DNA of 64,000 nucleotides from NCBI RefSeq assembly GCF_000971965.1, contig NZ_LAQP01000016.1, positions 124,001-188,000 of the forward strand, written 5' to 3'. The notes beneath the pieces are model-generated. The model was not told the DNA's origin. It did not search any database and saw only the letters and a list, made by a program, of their open reading frames with translations. Source of the DNA: Paenibacillus wulumuqiensis (lineage in GTDB: Bacteria; Bacillota; Bacilli; Paenibacillales; Paenibacillaceae). Position 1 is the stretch's first letter. Each line of letters begins with the position of its first letter. Positions 17,643 through 27,215 of the stretch are shown one piece after another. The translations under genes were made by a program, and so were the position numbers.

Positions 17643-18899
17643 TTATTTCTGCTTAATACGAATAACGGCAATAACATCTTTCTTCATATCGTAGATCGCC
17701 AACTGCTGCTTGCCCAGCCAGGTAACTCGCGGTTCTTCGCCTTTGTACTGCAATTCAGCTAACCACTTCATCGTTTTGGTATCTGCAATACGTGTATTCT
17801 GACCATTAAAGTAAATTTCCTTTTCAATCAGATTAATCGTTCCACTTCCGATTAACGGATTGGTTTCTTTTCCCTGATCATTCAGAAAAGATACTTTGTT
17901 GGATTTTTCAAAAACAGCTATTATATGATTTCCTTTTTTATAATAAGGAAAATCCCGACCTGTTATCGCATGCTGCCACTGCTTTTTACCTTTGGCGTCG
18001 TACTTGGTTAATCGGCACGCATACCCTTTCTCATCCGGCATTCCACTTTCAACCCCTACCGATAGATCCGGCAGCAAATATACAAATAACGAATAATCTT
18101 TATTAACGATTGATTTTTTAAATGTATAATTACCCTTGTGATCCTGCACACTCAGCGTATAGCGCAAAGCATTCCCGTCTGTAACCACCATATGATTCGC
18201 CTCTGCATCCCAAACCGTTCCCGAGATGGTGCGTGTTTTGAGCAGTTTCCCGGCAGGATCAAAATAGCGAAGTGTTGATTTGTTGTTTATGGCATAGGAT
18301 ACCACTAACTGATTGTTATCTATCAACCAGTAATCCCATAACATAAAAATGGATTCGGATGGATGAGGCTGTTTGATCGTCCTTGTGATCTTGCCTGTTT
18401 TCCCATTAACAGTATGTAGATAAAAAGTATCCTTGTCTTCTGCAGCTACAAACAGTTCTCCATTGGATTCAACACCGTACACTCCATCACGTGGACGCTT
18501 ATCAGGGATAACCGTTTCCCATACTTTGCGGCCATCTTTCGCCTGAATGGATGCTATTCTAAATCCCTCACGCTTATCTTTGCCAGACGCAAAAAATTCG
18601 TCTTCAGTCTGATACATAATGATCATGTGTTCTCCTGAGCGATCCGGAGACATCGAGTTAATATGGAAAAACTCTTTGGAGTCTTTTGCAAATTGAACTT
18701 GATAACTCGCCGTGTTCAGCTTTCCCTTGGCATCGGCAAGCTTGACCGATTGGATGGATTGTTCAAGCATCGCTTGCGGTGATACTGACTTTGGTGCTGC
18801 TGTGCTGCTCTCGTCAGCATGAATGCTCGTTGAATCCATTGACGCCACCAGACTCAAAATTAATGCTGTACATAATAACCGCCCTATCCATTTTACCAT
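17643..18899 (-). CDS. Secreted beta-propeller (PQQ-like) protein
   Basis: A 418-residue protein with a signal peptide (residues 1-28, ending SIHADE). A series of blades follows, of the PQQ-like type: RIASIQAKDGRKVWETVIPD, YLHTVNGKTGKITRTI, RLTKYDAKGKKQWQHAITG. Each has the 'DGKKxW' turn of quinoprotein-like propellers, but nothing indicates a bound cofactor. Such proteins usually act as secreted scaffolds or sensors. ATG start with AAGGAG 9 bases upstream. No operon partner: terminators lie on both sides. Confidence 0.65.
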   Translation of the reverse strand: MVKWIGRLLCTALILSLVASMDSTSIHADESSTAAPKSVSPQAMLEQSIQSVKLADAKGKLNTASYQVQFAKDSKEFFHINSMSPDRSGEHMIIMYQTEDEFFASGKDKREGFRIASIQAKDGRKVWETVIPDKRPRDGVYGVESNGELFVAAEDKDTFYLHTVNGKTGKITRTIKQPHPSESIFMLWDYWLIDNNQLVVSYAINNKSTLRYFDPAGKLLKTRTISGTVWDAEANHMVVTDGNALRYTLSVQDHKGNYTFKKSIVNKDYSLFVYLLPDLSVGVESGMPDEKGYACRLTKYDAKGKKQWQHAITGRDFPYYKKGNHIIAVFEKSNKVSFLNDQGKETNPLIGSGTINLIEKEIYFNGQNTRIADTKTMKWLAELQYKGEEPRVTWLGKQQLAIYDMKKDVIAVIRIKQK

Positions 18900-18973
18900 T
18901 GTCCTGCTCCTTCATTTTTAAGGGTACAACTCCAAGTATATGTGCTTGTTGAATGGTTGGAAATAGCTCCTGT

Positions 18974-19014
18974 AAAAAGGCCACCTCATCCGTTACCGGA
19001 CAACGCGGCCCTTT
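18974..19014 (-). terminator. Probable terminator of the DUF4261-like gene
   Basis: On the minus strand AAAGGGCC ... GGTGGCCTTTTT encloses an inner TCCGGTAACGGA hairpin. It is downstream of the gene ending at 19094. Confidence 0.5.
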
Positions 19015-19093
19015 ATATACAGCCATTCTCTGTCATTGCAATGCCACAACCCATATTAAGGTCACAACAATTCTATCCATAATCAAAATGCCA

Positions 19094-19966
19094 TCAATAC
19101 CCGATCTTGATACTGTACCCTTCCATCGCCACCGCTGGCGAACGGGTCAGCTGCAGTTTGTGATCTTCGGCAAATCCAATCGTCTCGCCATCACGGAAAG
19201 TCACGTCGCTTCCCACAATATAACTCACAATATTCAGTGTAAATTCAAATACATCCGCCATCTCTTCACGGGAATCCACAATCTCGATCTCATCCTTGCC
19301 AAAATGCTTCAGTCCGATCGTGTACGAGGAACTGCCTCCGCCGTCTTCACTCCGGTACAACCCAAGGAACACCCACAGCTGCACAGGCAGCTCCTGATCC
19401 TGCAGCATCCGTGCGCTCTCAATATACGATTCCGCAGACATCACCATCGGCGGAGAATAGTAGGCAATCGCATTATTCAGCTTCAGTACACTGCTCGTAA
19501 TCTGGGTGAACAGCGCGTGACCGATCAGCGGATCGGTAATGTTCATCACTGTAATGATAACATGGGCCTGATGGGTCGCCACGACCTGCTCCGCTTCCGG
19601 CCACAATACGTTATATTTACAGTTGGATTCGACTTCCTGATTCGGGATCGGTCCCGGCATATACGCGACAGCGATATTCATGCCGCCCAGCTCAAATACC
19701 ATATTCTCGCCTGCTTCCAGTCCATCTACCTGGATGCTCCAGTCTGTCTGCATCGTACGGACCAACTGTTCTACGTCATATTCGGCACTGTTCAGCAGTG
19801 CAAATCCAAGCAGCATACTCGCCGGTTCGGGAGTCTCGGTGGCCGGATCGACTGCGGCCGGTTGGCTCATATTGGCAGCCTGCACCTCCACATCTGTGCG
19901 ATGACCGCTTTCCTGCTGCACAGGATCTTTCTTTTTTTTACGAAACATATCGAAAATTCCCATCAT
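19094..19966 (-). CDS. DUF4261-like hypothetical protein
   Basis: A 290-residue cytoplasmic protein. The N-terminus (MMGIFDMFRKKKK) is basic, followed by a 40-residue disordered stretch and then a globular domain (MLLGFALLNSAEYDVEQLVR, LGGMNIAVAYMPGPIPNQEV, VFLGLYRSEDGGGSS). The pattern resembles DUF4261 proteins, from memory. A longer frame exists upstream, but AAGGAG lies 6 bases before the chosen ATG; the next ATG, 3 bases on, is equally possible. No function can be assigned. Confidence 0.6.
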   Translation of the reverse strand: MMGIFDMFRKKKKDPVQQESGHRTDVEVQAANMSQPAAVDPATETPEPASMLLGFALLNSAEYDVEQLVRTMQTDWSIQVDGLEAGENMVFELGGMNIAVAYMPGPIPNQEVESNCKYNVLWPEAEQVVATHQAHVIITVMNITDPLIGHALFTQITSSVLKLNNAIAYYSPPMVMSAESYIESARMLQDQELPVQLWVFLGLYRSEDGGGSSSYTIGLKHFGKDEIEIVDSREEMADVFEFTLNIVSYIVGSDVTFRDGETIGFAEDHKLQLTRSPAVAMEGYSIKIGY

Positions 19967-20092
19967 CCAACGCTCCTTCGTTTTGAAATGATATATGTAT
20001 CCTGCTGTTGTCCATGTATAGATGCACTCTTGCAAGGTATCCGTGCTTCTTTTACCAGTTTAACAGTAAAGGAAGCATTTTCCTACCATACC

Positions 20093-20119
20093 AAAAAGCC
20101 TTTCCGAAGAAAGGCTTTT
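20093..20119 (-). terminator. Intrinsic terminator
   Basis: AAAAGCCTTTC-TTCG-GAAAGGCTTTTT on the minus strand, a tetraloop hairpin with a T-run, downstream of the gene at 20230. Confidence 0.85.
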
Positions 20120-20229
20120 GATGAACAGGCCAGCAGCATTCGCTATAATTCCATGTCCATACCAGCAGCTATCCTGTCGATCCAAAGAAAAGTACCTGCT
20201 CCCTGGACGTCTGACTGATCTATTCGGTA

Positions 20230-20754
20230 TTACCAGCGCGGAGCATACGAGAACCGCTCCACCAGCGGTTTGCCTTCGTATACCGGGAACATATCGGCAT
20301 ACCATTTCATTGTATTCAGACGAGTACGCAGTTTGACCACATCGGGAATCTTCTCATCGTATACCATCATGTAGATTCGGAATAACCGGTTTCCATCTTT
20401 ATCCCTGGCCGCATCGAAGTCATAAAACTGAACATCCCGGCCTGTCTCGGCTTTGATCATGGCAGGCAGCGTACCAACCAGCGTCTGCCCGTGAGTCAAA
20501 TTGAGGTCATCCCCAAATCCAAAGCCGTCCTCTACATTCAGCACCATCGTATAGTAATAATAGTAACGCCACTGCGCCGGCGCCGCACTTTCCGAATTGG
20601 CTGATGGAGCAGTTCCCGGCGAAATCGTTGGCAAATCCGCGTTTGCATACACGTCGGAAGATACACTGCTTTCTGCGCTGGCCTTTGTTGATGAAGGCAT
20701 AATCAGCATAAACAGAAGCAGCATGGACAGCAGATAAAGCATTGTCTTTTTCAT
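20230..20754 (-). CDS. Secreted hypothetical protein
   Basis: A 174-residue protein with a clear signal peptide (MKKTMLYLLSMLLLFMLIMP, cleavage near KASAES). The following 35 residues are Ser/Ala/Pro-rich, and then comes a small domain beginning WRYYYYYTMVLNVEDGFGFG. I recognise no family. The start with AGGAGGG upstream was preferred to an open frame running 33 codons further. It stands alone between a terminator and the AT-rich gap at 20755-21011. Confidence 0.65.
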   Translation of the reverse strand: MKKTMLYLLSMLLLFMLIMPSSTKASAESSVSSDVYANADLPTISPGTAPSANSESAAPAQWRYYYYYTMVLNVEDGFGFGDDLNLTHGQTLVGTLPAMIKAETGRDVQFYDFDAARDKDGNRLFRIYMMVYDEKIPDVVKLRTRLNTMKWYADMFPVYEGKPLVERFSYAPRW

Positions 20755-21011
20755 AAAATCCCTCCTGAATGTGTAATGATGGAATACAAAACTACTGGAT
20801 TTTCCGGCAATCCTCTCCTCTCTACATGTTCTTCTTTCACAATACCTCATCAACTAAATTATGTATATATTGTAATTTATATCAATACTATAAAAATATG
20901 ACGAAAAGGGGATATTTCCTTCAGGGCGAGATGGCTGTGCAGCACGTCTGCAAGCTGGAATTGCTGCGTATCGCGCCGGACAGATTTGATTATTCAGCTC
21001 CTGTATACAAC

Positions 21012-21042
21012 AAAAAAGCCTCTTCGCCAGGAAGAGACTTTC
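21012..21042 (-). terminator. Intrinsic terminator of the TagO/WecA-like gene
   Basis: AAGTCTCTTC-CTGGC-GAAGAGGCTT followed by Ts on the minus strand; one mismatch in the stem. It lies 32 bases after the stop. Confidence 0.75.
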
Positions 21043-21073
21043 GAACTGCAGCGTAGTCTGATGACAATGTGAC

Positions 21074-22033
21074 CTACACTGGCAGCAGTACCAGTATAAT
21101 CGAAGACAGACTCAGACATACGCTGATCAGGCATAAGACGAGCAGTACCTGCTGCTGATTCAGGCCGCTCGACAGCAGACGGTAATGAATCTGCGTCGCA
21201 TCCGCTTCATAGATCGGCTTGCCGTTCAGCATGCGCTTGATTACCACGAAAATATTATCAAAAATCGGCACGCCCAATGCCAGAATCGGAACGAACAATG
21301 ACAGCAGCGTCGCCTGCTTGAAGGCGCCATCCAGTGCGATGATCGCCAGGACGAATCCGAGGAAGGTCGCTCCCGAATCACCCATGTATACTTTGGCCGG
21401 CGGCTTGTTATACCGCAGATAGGCAAGTCCCACACCGACCAGACTAATTGCCATGATCGCCGACCCACCCTGTCCCTGGGTGATCGCCACGATGAACAGC
21501 GTCACCGCCGAGATTGTCGCCAGACTGCCTGCCAGACCATCCATACCGTCACTGAAGTTGATTACAGTCGTTACGCCAAAGATCCAGAGCAGCGTCAGGA
21601 TCAGCTGCAGCCAGTCCGGCAGCAGAATATACTGATCATTAAAAGGGTTCGAGAACCCCGAGAAGCGGATACCGGCCATATAGATAATCAGCGCGGCAGC
21701 CAGCTGCACGATCATTTTCGGCAGTGCCGGAAATTCACGGCGGCTCACTTTGTACCAGTCATCGACCAGCCCGATCCCCAGTACAAGCAGCGACCCAGCC
21801 ATGACAGCTGTCATTTTCCACAGACCCGCATCCATAAACAGTATGTACGAGATCGCGAATCCACCAAACAAAGCAATCCCCGCCATCAACGGTACGGGTT
21901 CCCTGTGCAGCTTGCGCTCGCTGTCCGGTCGTGGTTTATCCACAAAATCAAGCCGGATCGCCCATTTGCGCAGCATCGGAATCGTGATCAGCACAAACAC
22001 AAACGACAGAATAAAAGCAGCAATGTATGGCAT
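21074..22033 (-). CDS. MraY/WecA-family (TagO-like) phospho-sugar transferase
   Basis: A 319-residue membrane enzyme with about ten spans. It transfers a sugar 1-phosphate (GlcNAc-1-P in TagO/WecA) to undecaprenyl phosphate, the first step of wall teichoic acid or similar polymers. Catalytic motifs are present: LVDDWYKVSRREFPAL with the Asp pair, VINFSDGMDGLAG, VYMGDSGATFLGF, and a terminal ATQIHYRLL replacing the HxHH loop. The early KRKLHREPVPLMAG-type segment is typical of the family. AAGGAGG precedes the ATG. It is somewhat shorter than B. subtilis TagO, so another polymer pathway remains possible. Confidence 0.85.
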   Translation of the reverse strand: MPYIAAFILSFVFVLITIPMLRKWAIRLDFVDKPRPDSERKLHREPVPLMAGIALFGGFAISYILFMDAGLWKMTAVMAGSLLVLGIGLVDDWYKVSRREFPALPKMIVQLAAALIIYMAGIRFSGFSNPFNDQYILLPDWLQLILTLLWIFGVTTVINFSDGMDGLAGSLATISAVTLFIVAITQGQGGSAIMAISLVGVGLAYLRYNKPPAKVYMGDSGATFLGFVLAIIALDGAFKQATLLSLFVPILALGVPIFDNIFVVIKRMLNGKPIYEADATQIHYRLLSSGLNQQQVLLVLCLISVCLSLSSIILVLLPV

Positions 22034-22220
22034 AGTTCCTCCTTATGGTCTGGTTATCATTTAATCCGTCCGAAGTAGATGAATTACGATGCGAATAATT
22101 ATCAGTTAAGATAACATATACGCCTAAAAAGAAATCATTACAATAGCTGCAAAAATGATATTTTTATCATAATTGGCAGTTTCCTCTGAAGAAGGCGACT
22201 CCAATCTGGATCTTCACAAC

Positions 22221-22250
22221 AAAAAACCGGCACTCCCGAGGAGGCCGGCT
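22221..22250 (-). terminator. Intrinsic terminator of the NifU-N gene
   Basis: On the minus strand GCCGGC, a loop, then GCCGGTTTTTTG. It lies 63 bases downstream of the stop. Confidence 0.7.
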
Positions 22251-22312
22251 GAATGATTGGACCGGTGAGCGCAGCACAGTAATCTGTACAGGCCTGCCGA
22301 TCTGATTATAAA

Positions 22313-22573
22313 TTACGCTTCTTCGAAAATCTGTTCTACCTGCGGCATGATCTCATCCCAGCTCGCATCCGGCAGTTTGGTGACTGTTACAAAGTCACGC
22401 ATCCCAAAGATGTTATCGACACCGTCGATGTTAACCAGTGCCTGTGCCAGTGCATGATCCGTGCTGTCGCCGGCTTTGACGGAAGTACTGCCTGTTCCCT
22501 CAAAGATGGCACGATCTGCGTTGATTTTAACCGAATTCGGGTTAGGGGTAGTCTGAACATTAATTTGAATAGC
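22313..22573 (-). CDS. NifU N-terminal (Nfu scaffold) domain protein
   Basis: An 86-residue protein consisting only of the NFU/NifU N-terminal domain: IQINVQTTPNPNSVKINADR, then GDSTDHALAQALVNIDGVDN. The domain lacks the CxxC iron-sulfur site of full Nfu. In the Bacillus YpgR/CvfC protein a similar domain is fused ahead of HEAT repeats; here the HEAT-like protein is the upstream neighbour (22696), so the pair appears to be the split form. The internal ATG with AAAGGAG upstream was chosen over an earlier in-frame start. Confidence 0.8.
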   Translation of the reverse strand, partial: AIQINVQTTPNPNSVKINADRAIFEGTGSTSVKAGDSTDHALAQALVNIDGVDNIFGMRDFVTVTKLPDASWDEIMPQVEQIFEEA

Positions 22574-22695
22574 CATGGATAGCTCCTTTACAAGTGGGAT
22601 TGGTATATACAAAGCAGCCATGCTGCCTGCTTCCGTTATAGTGTCTCCGGCAGCGATTCTGCCGCCAGACTATTGCATTTGCAAATCAGCCGTTT

Positions 22696-23193
22696 TTACT
22701 GCTCGGAGCTGGTGTCGGGTTTCGGTGTTTTTTTCGGGTTGCGGGTCAGATCAAGAGATTCCCATCTGCCGCGCAGCCAGCTGTCGAACTCGTCGCCTTT
22801 TTCGCCTTCGTAGGCATTGTAGATATCAGTACGCATTTTGTTCAGCTTGTCCTTGAAGTCCTCGTACGTGTGCTCACGCGGCAGGCTCTTCTTGATACGG
22901 ATCAGCGTCTTGGTCATATGATTGAACAGCTCTGTGTTGTGACGCTGTGGCAGTTGTACATCCTGACCGAGACTGCGCAGCTGCTTGTGGGCTTCTCTGC
23001 GTACAGCCGTTACCGGGTCATTGTTCATCAGATGCATAAGCAGGTCAATGACCGGCGGCTGGTCATACTGTCCCAGTTCCGTTACGGCACTCAGGCGCTG
23101 CTGCCAGTCCGCTGTACGGTGTGCTGCTTTTTTCAGTTCACTATAATTCTCGGGCAGCTCGTATTGTTTATTGGAATGATCTTCAGTTGTCAA
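22696..23193 (-). CDS. HEAT-repeat protein, CvfC-like half
   Basis: A 165-residue helical protein with one or two HEAT-like repeats (DWQQRLSAVTELGQYDQPPV, and AVRREAHKQLRSLGQDV). A C-terminal helical region follows (HTYEDFKDKLNKMRTDIYNA, and FDSWLRGRWESLDLTRNP). It matches the HEAT/'virulence factor' part of YpgR/CvfC as I recall it. TTG start with GAGGAG 11 bases upstream. It shares direction with the NifU-N gene 122 bases downstream, consistent with one function encoded by two genes. Confidence 0.6.
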   Translation of the reverse strand: MTTEDHSNKQYELPENYSELKKAAHRTADWQQRLSAVTELGQYDQPPVIDLLMHLMNNDPVTAVRREAHKQLRSLGQDVQLPQRHNTELFNHMTKTLIRIKKSLPREHTYEDFKDKLNKMRTDIYNAYEGEKGDEFDSWLRGRWESLDLTRNPKKTPKPDTSSEQ

Positions 23194-23525
23194 AATATTC
23201 AGGTCTCCTCTGTACTTCCTTATACGGAAATGTTCTTATCCAGCTTCTATACTAACATATATATAACCGGACCGCTCCCGGAATATACAATCTGCGCCCC
23301 GAATCTGCCAAAATAACGTCGCTGCGTTCCTTCCGGCGTCGATTTAGGAAGATGATCGGCAAGTATGTTACATTTATAGTGATGGCCTGTAACGCCCGGT
23401 CTATTCACGTACCGGGTTATAGCAAATGGATCTGCACAGGTTCAGAATACCACTTCGCTGTTCATGATGGTCATGTCTACATAATATTTATACCAGGTAT
23501 TCCACTTTATTCGAGGAGAATGCAA
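23194..23525. other. Divergent intergenic region
   Basis: 332 bases between divergent genes. It must hold both promoters, but I find no convincing -35/-10 pair, terminator or repeat. Confidence 0.5.
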
Positions 23526-24743
23526 ATGAAAAAAGCAATTCCAGCAGCCGCAGCAGGTCTTATCTTTCTGATTCCGGTCATTATATTGAGTGTGCTGGTA
23601 TGGAAAGATTATACGAGTACATTTCAACTGCCTGCCGAGACACAGCAGGCCGATCCGGTGTCTGTAGAAAGCTTTGTCGCCTATGTCAAACAGTGGAATG
23701 CGATCGTGATCAACTGGGGGATCTGGCTGGTCATCACGCTGTTGATCTTCATAGGTGTGCCGCTGCTGATCAAGCTGCTGACGCTTCGCAGACAGAAGCA
23801 GCTGCAGCAGGGAATCCTGATCCAGGGCACCATTGTCTCGATGGCAGAGACAGGCACGCAGATCAACGATCAGCCGCTGATCCGGTTCATGGTAAGCTTC
23901 ATGCATAAAGGACGCAGCGAACAGGCGGAGATCCGGCAGGTCGTCTCCTATCTGCATATGCCCAAGACCGGCGACCCGGTAATGATCAGCTACAATCCGG
24001 TGAACGGCAAGGCTCTATTCATAACCGAAAATGATCAGCAAAAGAATAACCTGCCTTCCCGTGAGCCTGAGGTTATTGCATCCGCTGTGCTGCAGCAGAT
24101 CGACAGCCATGGCTCGATCCACCGGAGTGAAGCGCTGCTGCTGCATTTTGAAGCTGCAGGTCAGCGATACCGTGTACCTGTCGTGCAGGCACCAGGTTTC
24201 TTTTACCAGGTCGGAGAGACCGCTAATCTGCTGCAGATTGGCAGTACGGTGCGGATATTCAGCTATGGCGAAGCGATTCCATATCGCAAGCAGGATCATA
24301 CGGCGATCACCGGGCAGCTTGTTCATGTACAGAAGTATCCGCTGCATATCGACGATCGCCAGCTGATGCTGCTGGAGCTGATCACCCGAACTGAAGGCGG
24401 CGGCGTGACCCGGCTGAACAGCCAGTTTGTGCCCCCGCATATGATCGACATGCTGCAGCCGGGAGTGGATATTCCAGTCAGCGTCAAAGTTGAGGAATAT
24501 AACCGTGAAGCAGCACTGCTGCGCGGCAAGCAGGGTAGCGCCATCGTGCGTTCAGTGCAGTTTCACGGTACGAACGGCGAACGCCCGCGGGCTGTCATTA
24601 TGGCAGAGCGCGGCGGTGTGGAATACCGGATCGAGCAGTCGATTGAGCCGCTGTACGGTGTCGTGGCAGGTGATGAACTGTGGGTCGCCTATGATGAACA
24701 GACACGGGAAGCGGTGATTGTGAAATATGCATCGGTGGAATAA
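23526..24743 (+). CDS. Two-span membrane protein of unknown function
   Basis: A 405-residue protein. Two membrane spans (about residues 7-25 and 58-80) flank a 30-residue outer loop, and about 320 cytoplasmic residues follow. The cytoplasmic part seems to hold repeated small beta domains (GILIQGTIVSMAETGTQIND, and ALLLHFEAAGQRYRVPVVQA) resembling DUF3592-like modules. No catalytic motif is seen. The second of two nearby ATGs was chosen because GAGGAG is then 7 bases upstream instead of 1. Likely co-transcribed with the next gene, 119 bases downstream. Confidence 0.6.
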   Translation: MKKAIPAAAAGLIFLIPVIILSVLVWKDYTSTFQLPAETQQADPVSVESFVAYVKQWNAIVINWGIWLVITLLIFIGVPLLIKLLTLRRQKQLQQGILIQGTIVSMAETGTQINDQPLIRFMVSFMHKGRSEQAEIRQVVSYLHMPKTGDPVMISYNPVNGKALFITENDQQKNNLPSREPEVIASAVLQQIDSHGSIHRSEALLLHFEAAGQRYRVPVVQAPGFFYQVGETANLLQIGSTVRIFSYGEAIPYRKQDHTAITGQLVHVQKYPLHIDDRQLMLLELITRTEGGGVTRLNSQFVPPHMIDMLQPGVDIPVSVKVEEYNREAALLRGKQGSAIVRSVQFHGTNGERPRAVIMAERGGVEYRIEQSIEPLYGVVAGDELWVAYDEQTREAVIVKYASVE

Positions 24744-24862
24744 GCAGATGATGTTGGTGGACGAGCAGCAAGCTTGCTGCTCAGCAGCTGTGCAGTGATC
24801 AGGTGACTTGTGATTATCAGATTACCGGAAAATAACATGAAGATATCGGAGGAGGAACAGGC

Positions 24863-25399
24863 ATGCCGACTATATCGCAGCTGCTGGATCAGTACAAAAT
24901 GAATTTCCCTACACGCATGGAAGCTAGAGTACAGGAACTGGTATCCACAGGCATGATTGAAATGGAAGCCCGCAGCCATATCCGGCTGAAGATCGCGCCA
25001 GGCATACAGGCAGAGCAGATTCCGACACTGGATAAGGGTGTCCTGCGGCCAGTCAGTCCACAGCTGCTGGAGCGGTTTGCCTATGCCGGCAGCTGGCTGG
25101 ATCTTGGCGAGCATATGCTGGACCCTGTGCAGATGAAGGAAGTGATGAACGGGCAGCCTTTTCGTGAATGGATCGCTGCCATGCGGGACAACCGGGAAGA
25201 CAGCGCACCGGCACGTTACCCGGATGACCGGCTGTCTGTACTGTCGGTAATAAGTGAAGATGATGGAGAGTACACCCTGCTGGTCTGGCCGGAGGACAAG
25301 TCGGCCGAACCGCGGGTGTACAGATATTACAGTCAGCAGGAGCAGCAGTTTGAGGATCTGGCAGACTGGCTGCGATGGATGAACGGTATGTCTTTTTAA
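24863..25399 (+). CDS. Hypothetical cytoplasmic protein (SUKH-like?)
   Basis: A 178-residue protein with no membrane segment. The end (YTLLVWPEDKSAEPRVYRYY, then FEDLADWLRWMNG) resembles the closing strand and helix of SMI1/KNR4 (SUKH) domains, but the usual N-terminal signature is not visible, so this is only a suggestion. AGGAGG lies 8 bases before the ATG. A convergent gene ends at 25470. Confidence 0.5.
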   Translation: MPTISQLLDQYKMNFPTRMEARVQELVSTGMIEMEARSHIRLKIAPGIQAEQIPTLDKGVLRPVSPQLLERFAYAGSWLDLGEHMLDPVQMKEVMNGQPFREWIAAMRDNREDSAPARYPDDRLSVLSVISEDDGEYTLLVWPEDKSAEPRVYRYYSQQEQQFEDLADWLRWMNGMSF

Positions 25400-25469
25400 A
25401 TGAGTCCGGCTCGATCCATTCGAGCAATTCAGGGGCCAGCATACTGACTGCAATTCATGAATGATATGT

Positions 25470-26084
25470 TTATTTAAATGGGTCCAGTTCTGCTCGTCCG
25501 TGCTGTTCGGCAATCTGACGGATGCGTGCCTGCTGCTCTGCGGCTTCACGGGCAGCCTGCTCTGCCGGATATTCTGCTGAGCCGCCCAGTACAGCGAGCT
25601 TGCTCAGCTCCATCAGATGAATGAGCCGATAGTTGGCTTCGCGAATATCATCTTTGTCCTGAACCGCCTTTTCTATATTTTCAGGGTGCAGGGTCTCTCC
25701 TCTCAGGAAGCGGCCGTGCACTTTTTGTTTTACCTGCACAATCGATTCTTCGCCGGTCTGCACAGCCTGTTCGACTGCGGATATGGCATGCTGGCGGACC
25801 TTTTCTTCGTCCGCTGCTCCCGCAGATAGCTGTACCTGCAGAACCAGCGCGTACTCGATCCATGTCCAGTGATCATAGTTATTCTCAAAAGAAACGGCTG
25901 TCAGCGGCTCGATCAGCTGGCCTGCCGCTTCCGGTTCACCGGTAACATACAGCAGCCAGCCGAGCCGGACGCAGGTCTCCAGTTCGCCCTTGGTCGTGCG
26001 TCTGGCGCGGGCTGGTGTACGGGACAGATAGTCGGCAGCTTCGGTATCGTCGTGGATAATGGATAGTGCTTCCTTGAGCTTCAT
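25470..26084 (-). CDS. Hypothetical helical repeat protein
   Basis: A 204-residue, Ala/Glu/Gln-rich, largely helical protein, with TPR-like helices (VRLGWLLYVTGEPEAAGQLI, then YALVLQVQLSAGAADEEKVR). It has no signal peptide or membrane span. The C-terminus is a charged coiled-coil-like segment. No family recognised with confidence. The start is ATG; the best upstream Shine-Dalgarno match is only GAGG-like. Confidence 0.55.
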   Translation of the reverse strand: MKLKEALSIIHDDTEAADYLSRTPARARRTTKGELETCVRLGWLLYVTGEPEAAGQLIEPLTAVSFENNYDHWTWIEYALVLQVQLSAGAADEEKVRQHAISAVEQAVQTGEESIVQVKQKVHGRFLRGETLHPENIEKAVQDKDDIREANYRLIHLMELSKLAVLGGSAEYPAEQAAREAAEQQARIRQIAEQHGRAELDPFK

Positions 26085-26247
26085 AAGGTAGGGATGCCTC
26101 CTCGCAAAATGGGACTGGTATACATACTGTATCCATTATACAGGAGCCTGTCGTTGCTGACAGACTCTTCTCGTGCAATTGGCTGTATTGATGTTGTCGT
26201 CTGCCGTTATCGTCCACTGCTTGATCTATTCGGACGATGGATCAGAT

Positions 26248-27084
26248 TCAGACCTGCTTGGGCAGCCATTTGCCGTACTGCTGGCGCAGCCGGTGCAGTT
26301 CTTCGCTGCGGTGGAGTGCTTCCTGTTCCTGCGATTTGCCGACAGCGACGATCAGCGTCTCCAGCAGCACTAGCGGCGCAGCCATGGAGTGGAATTCCCA
26401 TACTTCGCCTCTGGCAGTATAAAGCGCCACATCGGCCTTTTGCCGCATATCACTGACCGCCAGATCGGTTACCAGAATCGTATGACAGCCTGCTTCGCGG
26501 GCATAATCGAGCAGCGACGCCAGCTCCGGCGACTCCGCGACAAATCCGAACAGTACGACCGCATCGCCTGCTTTCATATGGATAAAGGACCCCAGCAGTT
26601 CATGACCGCCATAGTCCATCATGCGTACATGATTGCCGAACCGGTTCAGCCGGAATTCCAGCAGTACCGCCAGCGAGCGGGCCGAGCCGGGACCGTAGAT
26701 ATGCACTGTGTCCGCTTCCACCAGATACTGCACGGCCCGGTCGAATACCTCCTGCTCCAGTCGATCGGCAGTCTGCTGCAAATAGGCAGTCGTATCCATG
26801 ATCTGCGCGGAAGCATTGCCCTGCTCCTCCATCCGGTCAAAGGCAGACTGCAGCTTGCGCGACGGAGAGACCAGTCCCTCCTCCTTGACCCGGTGCTTGA
26901 ATTCCTTGAGATTGCGGCATTCAATCTCCGCCCAGAAGCGGGAGACGGTCGAGACGCTGACCTTGCAGGCTGCCGCGATATCTTCCTCCACCATAAAAGG
27001 AATGCCCTCGATATTTTTGATAATATAATCGGCGACCCGCTGGTGACTGCGGGACAGCCTATTACTGGCAAAAGTAAGTTCCAT
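26248..27084 (-). CDS. MurR/RpiR-family sugar-phosphate-responsive regulator
   Basis: A 278-residue regulator with an N-terminal RpiR helix-turn-helix (VADYIIKNIEGIPFMVEEDI, then AAACKVSVSTVSRFWAEI) and a C-terminal SIS domain (VHIYGPGSARSLAVLLEFRL). The SIS domain of this family binds phosphosugars. It closes a gene string of binding protein, permease, ATPase and PHP hydrolase, so it probably controls that set in response to a phosphorylated compound. The ATG with AGAGGG 8 bases upstream was chosen; an in-frame GTG 16 codons earlier has no ribosome binding site. Confidence 0.85.
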   Translation of the reverse strand: MELTFASNRLSRSHQRVADYIIKNIEGIPFMVEEDIAAACKVSVSTVSRFWAEIECRNLKEFKHRVKEEGLVSPSRKLQSAFDRMEEQGNASAQIMDTTAYLQQTADRLEQEVFDRAVQYLVEADTVHIYGPGSARSLAVLLEFRLNRFGNHVRMMDYGGHELLGSFIHMKAGDAVVLFGFVAESPELASLLDYAREAGCHTILVTDLAVSDMRQKADVALYTARGEVWEFHSMAAPLVLLETLIVAVGKSQEQEALHRSEELHRLRQQYGKWLPKQV

Positions 27085-27215
27085 GATGCGGCCCTCTGCT
27101 TTCTGTTCATTAAGCCGGCTTGTCCAGTCCACTATGGACAGTACAAGTCGGCTTTTGGTGTACTGCTTTTATTCAGGATAACGTAAATGTACTGCAGCTG
27201 CTGCCGGAATAAGAT

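Noticed and set aside
18953-20218. 421-codon open frame on the plus strand
   Set aside because: Runs antisense to the DUF4261-like gene and beyond; His/Arg/Gln-rich composition typical of a shadow frame, no ribosome binding site, and crosses terminators.
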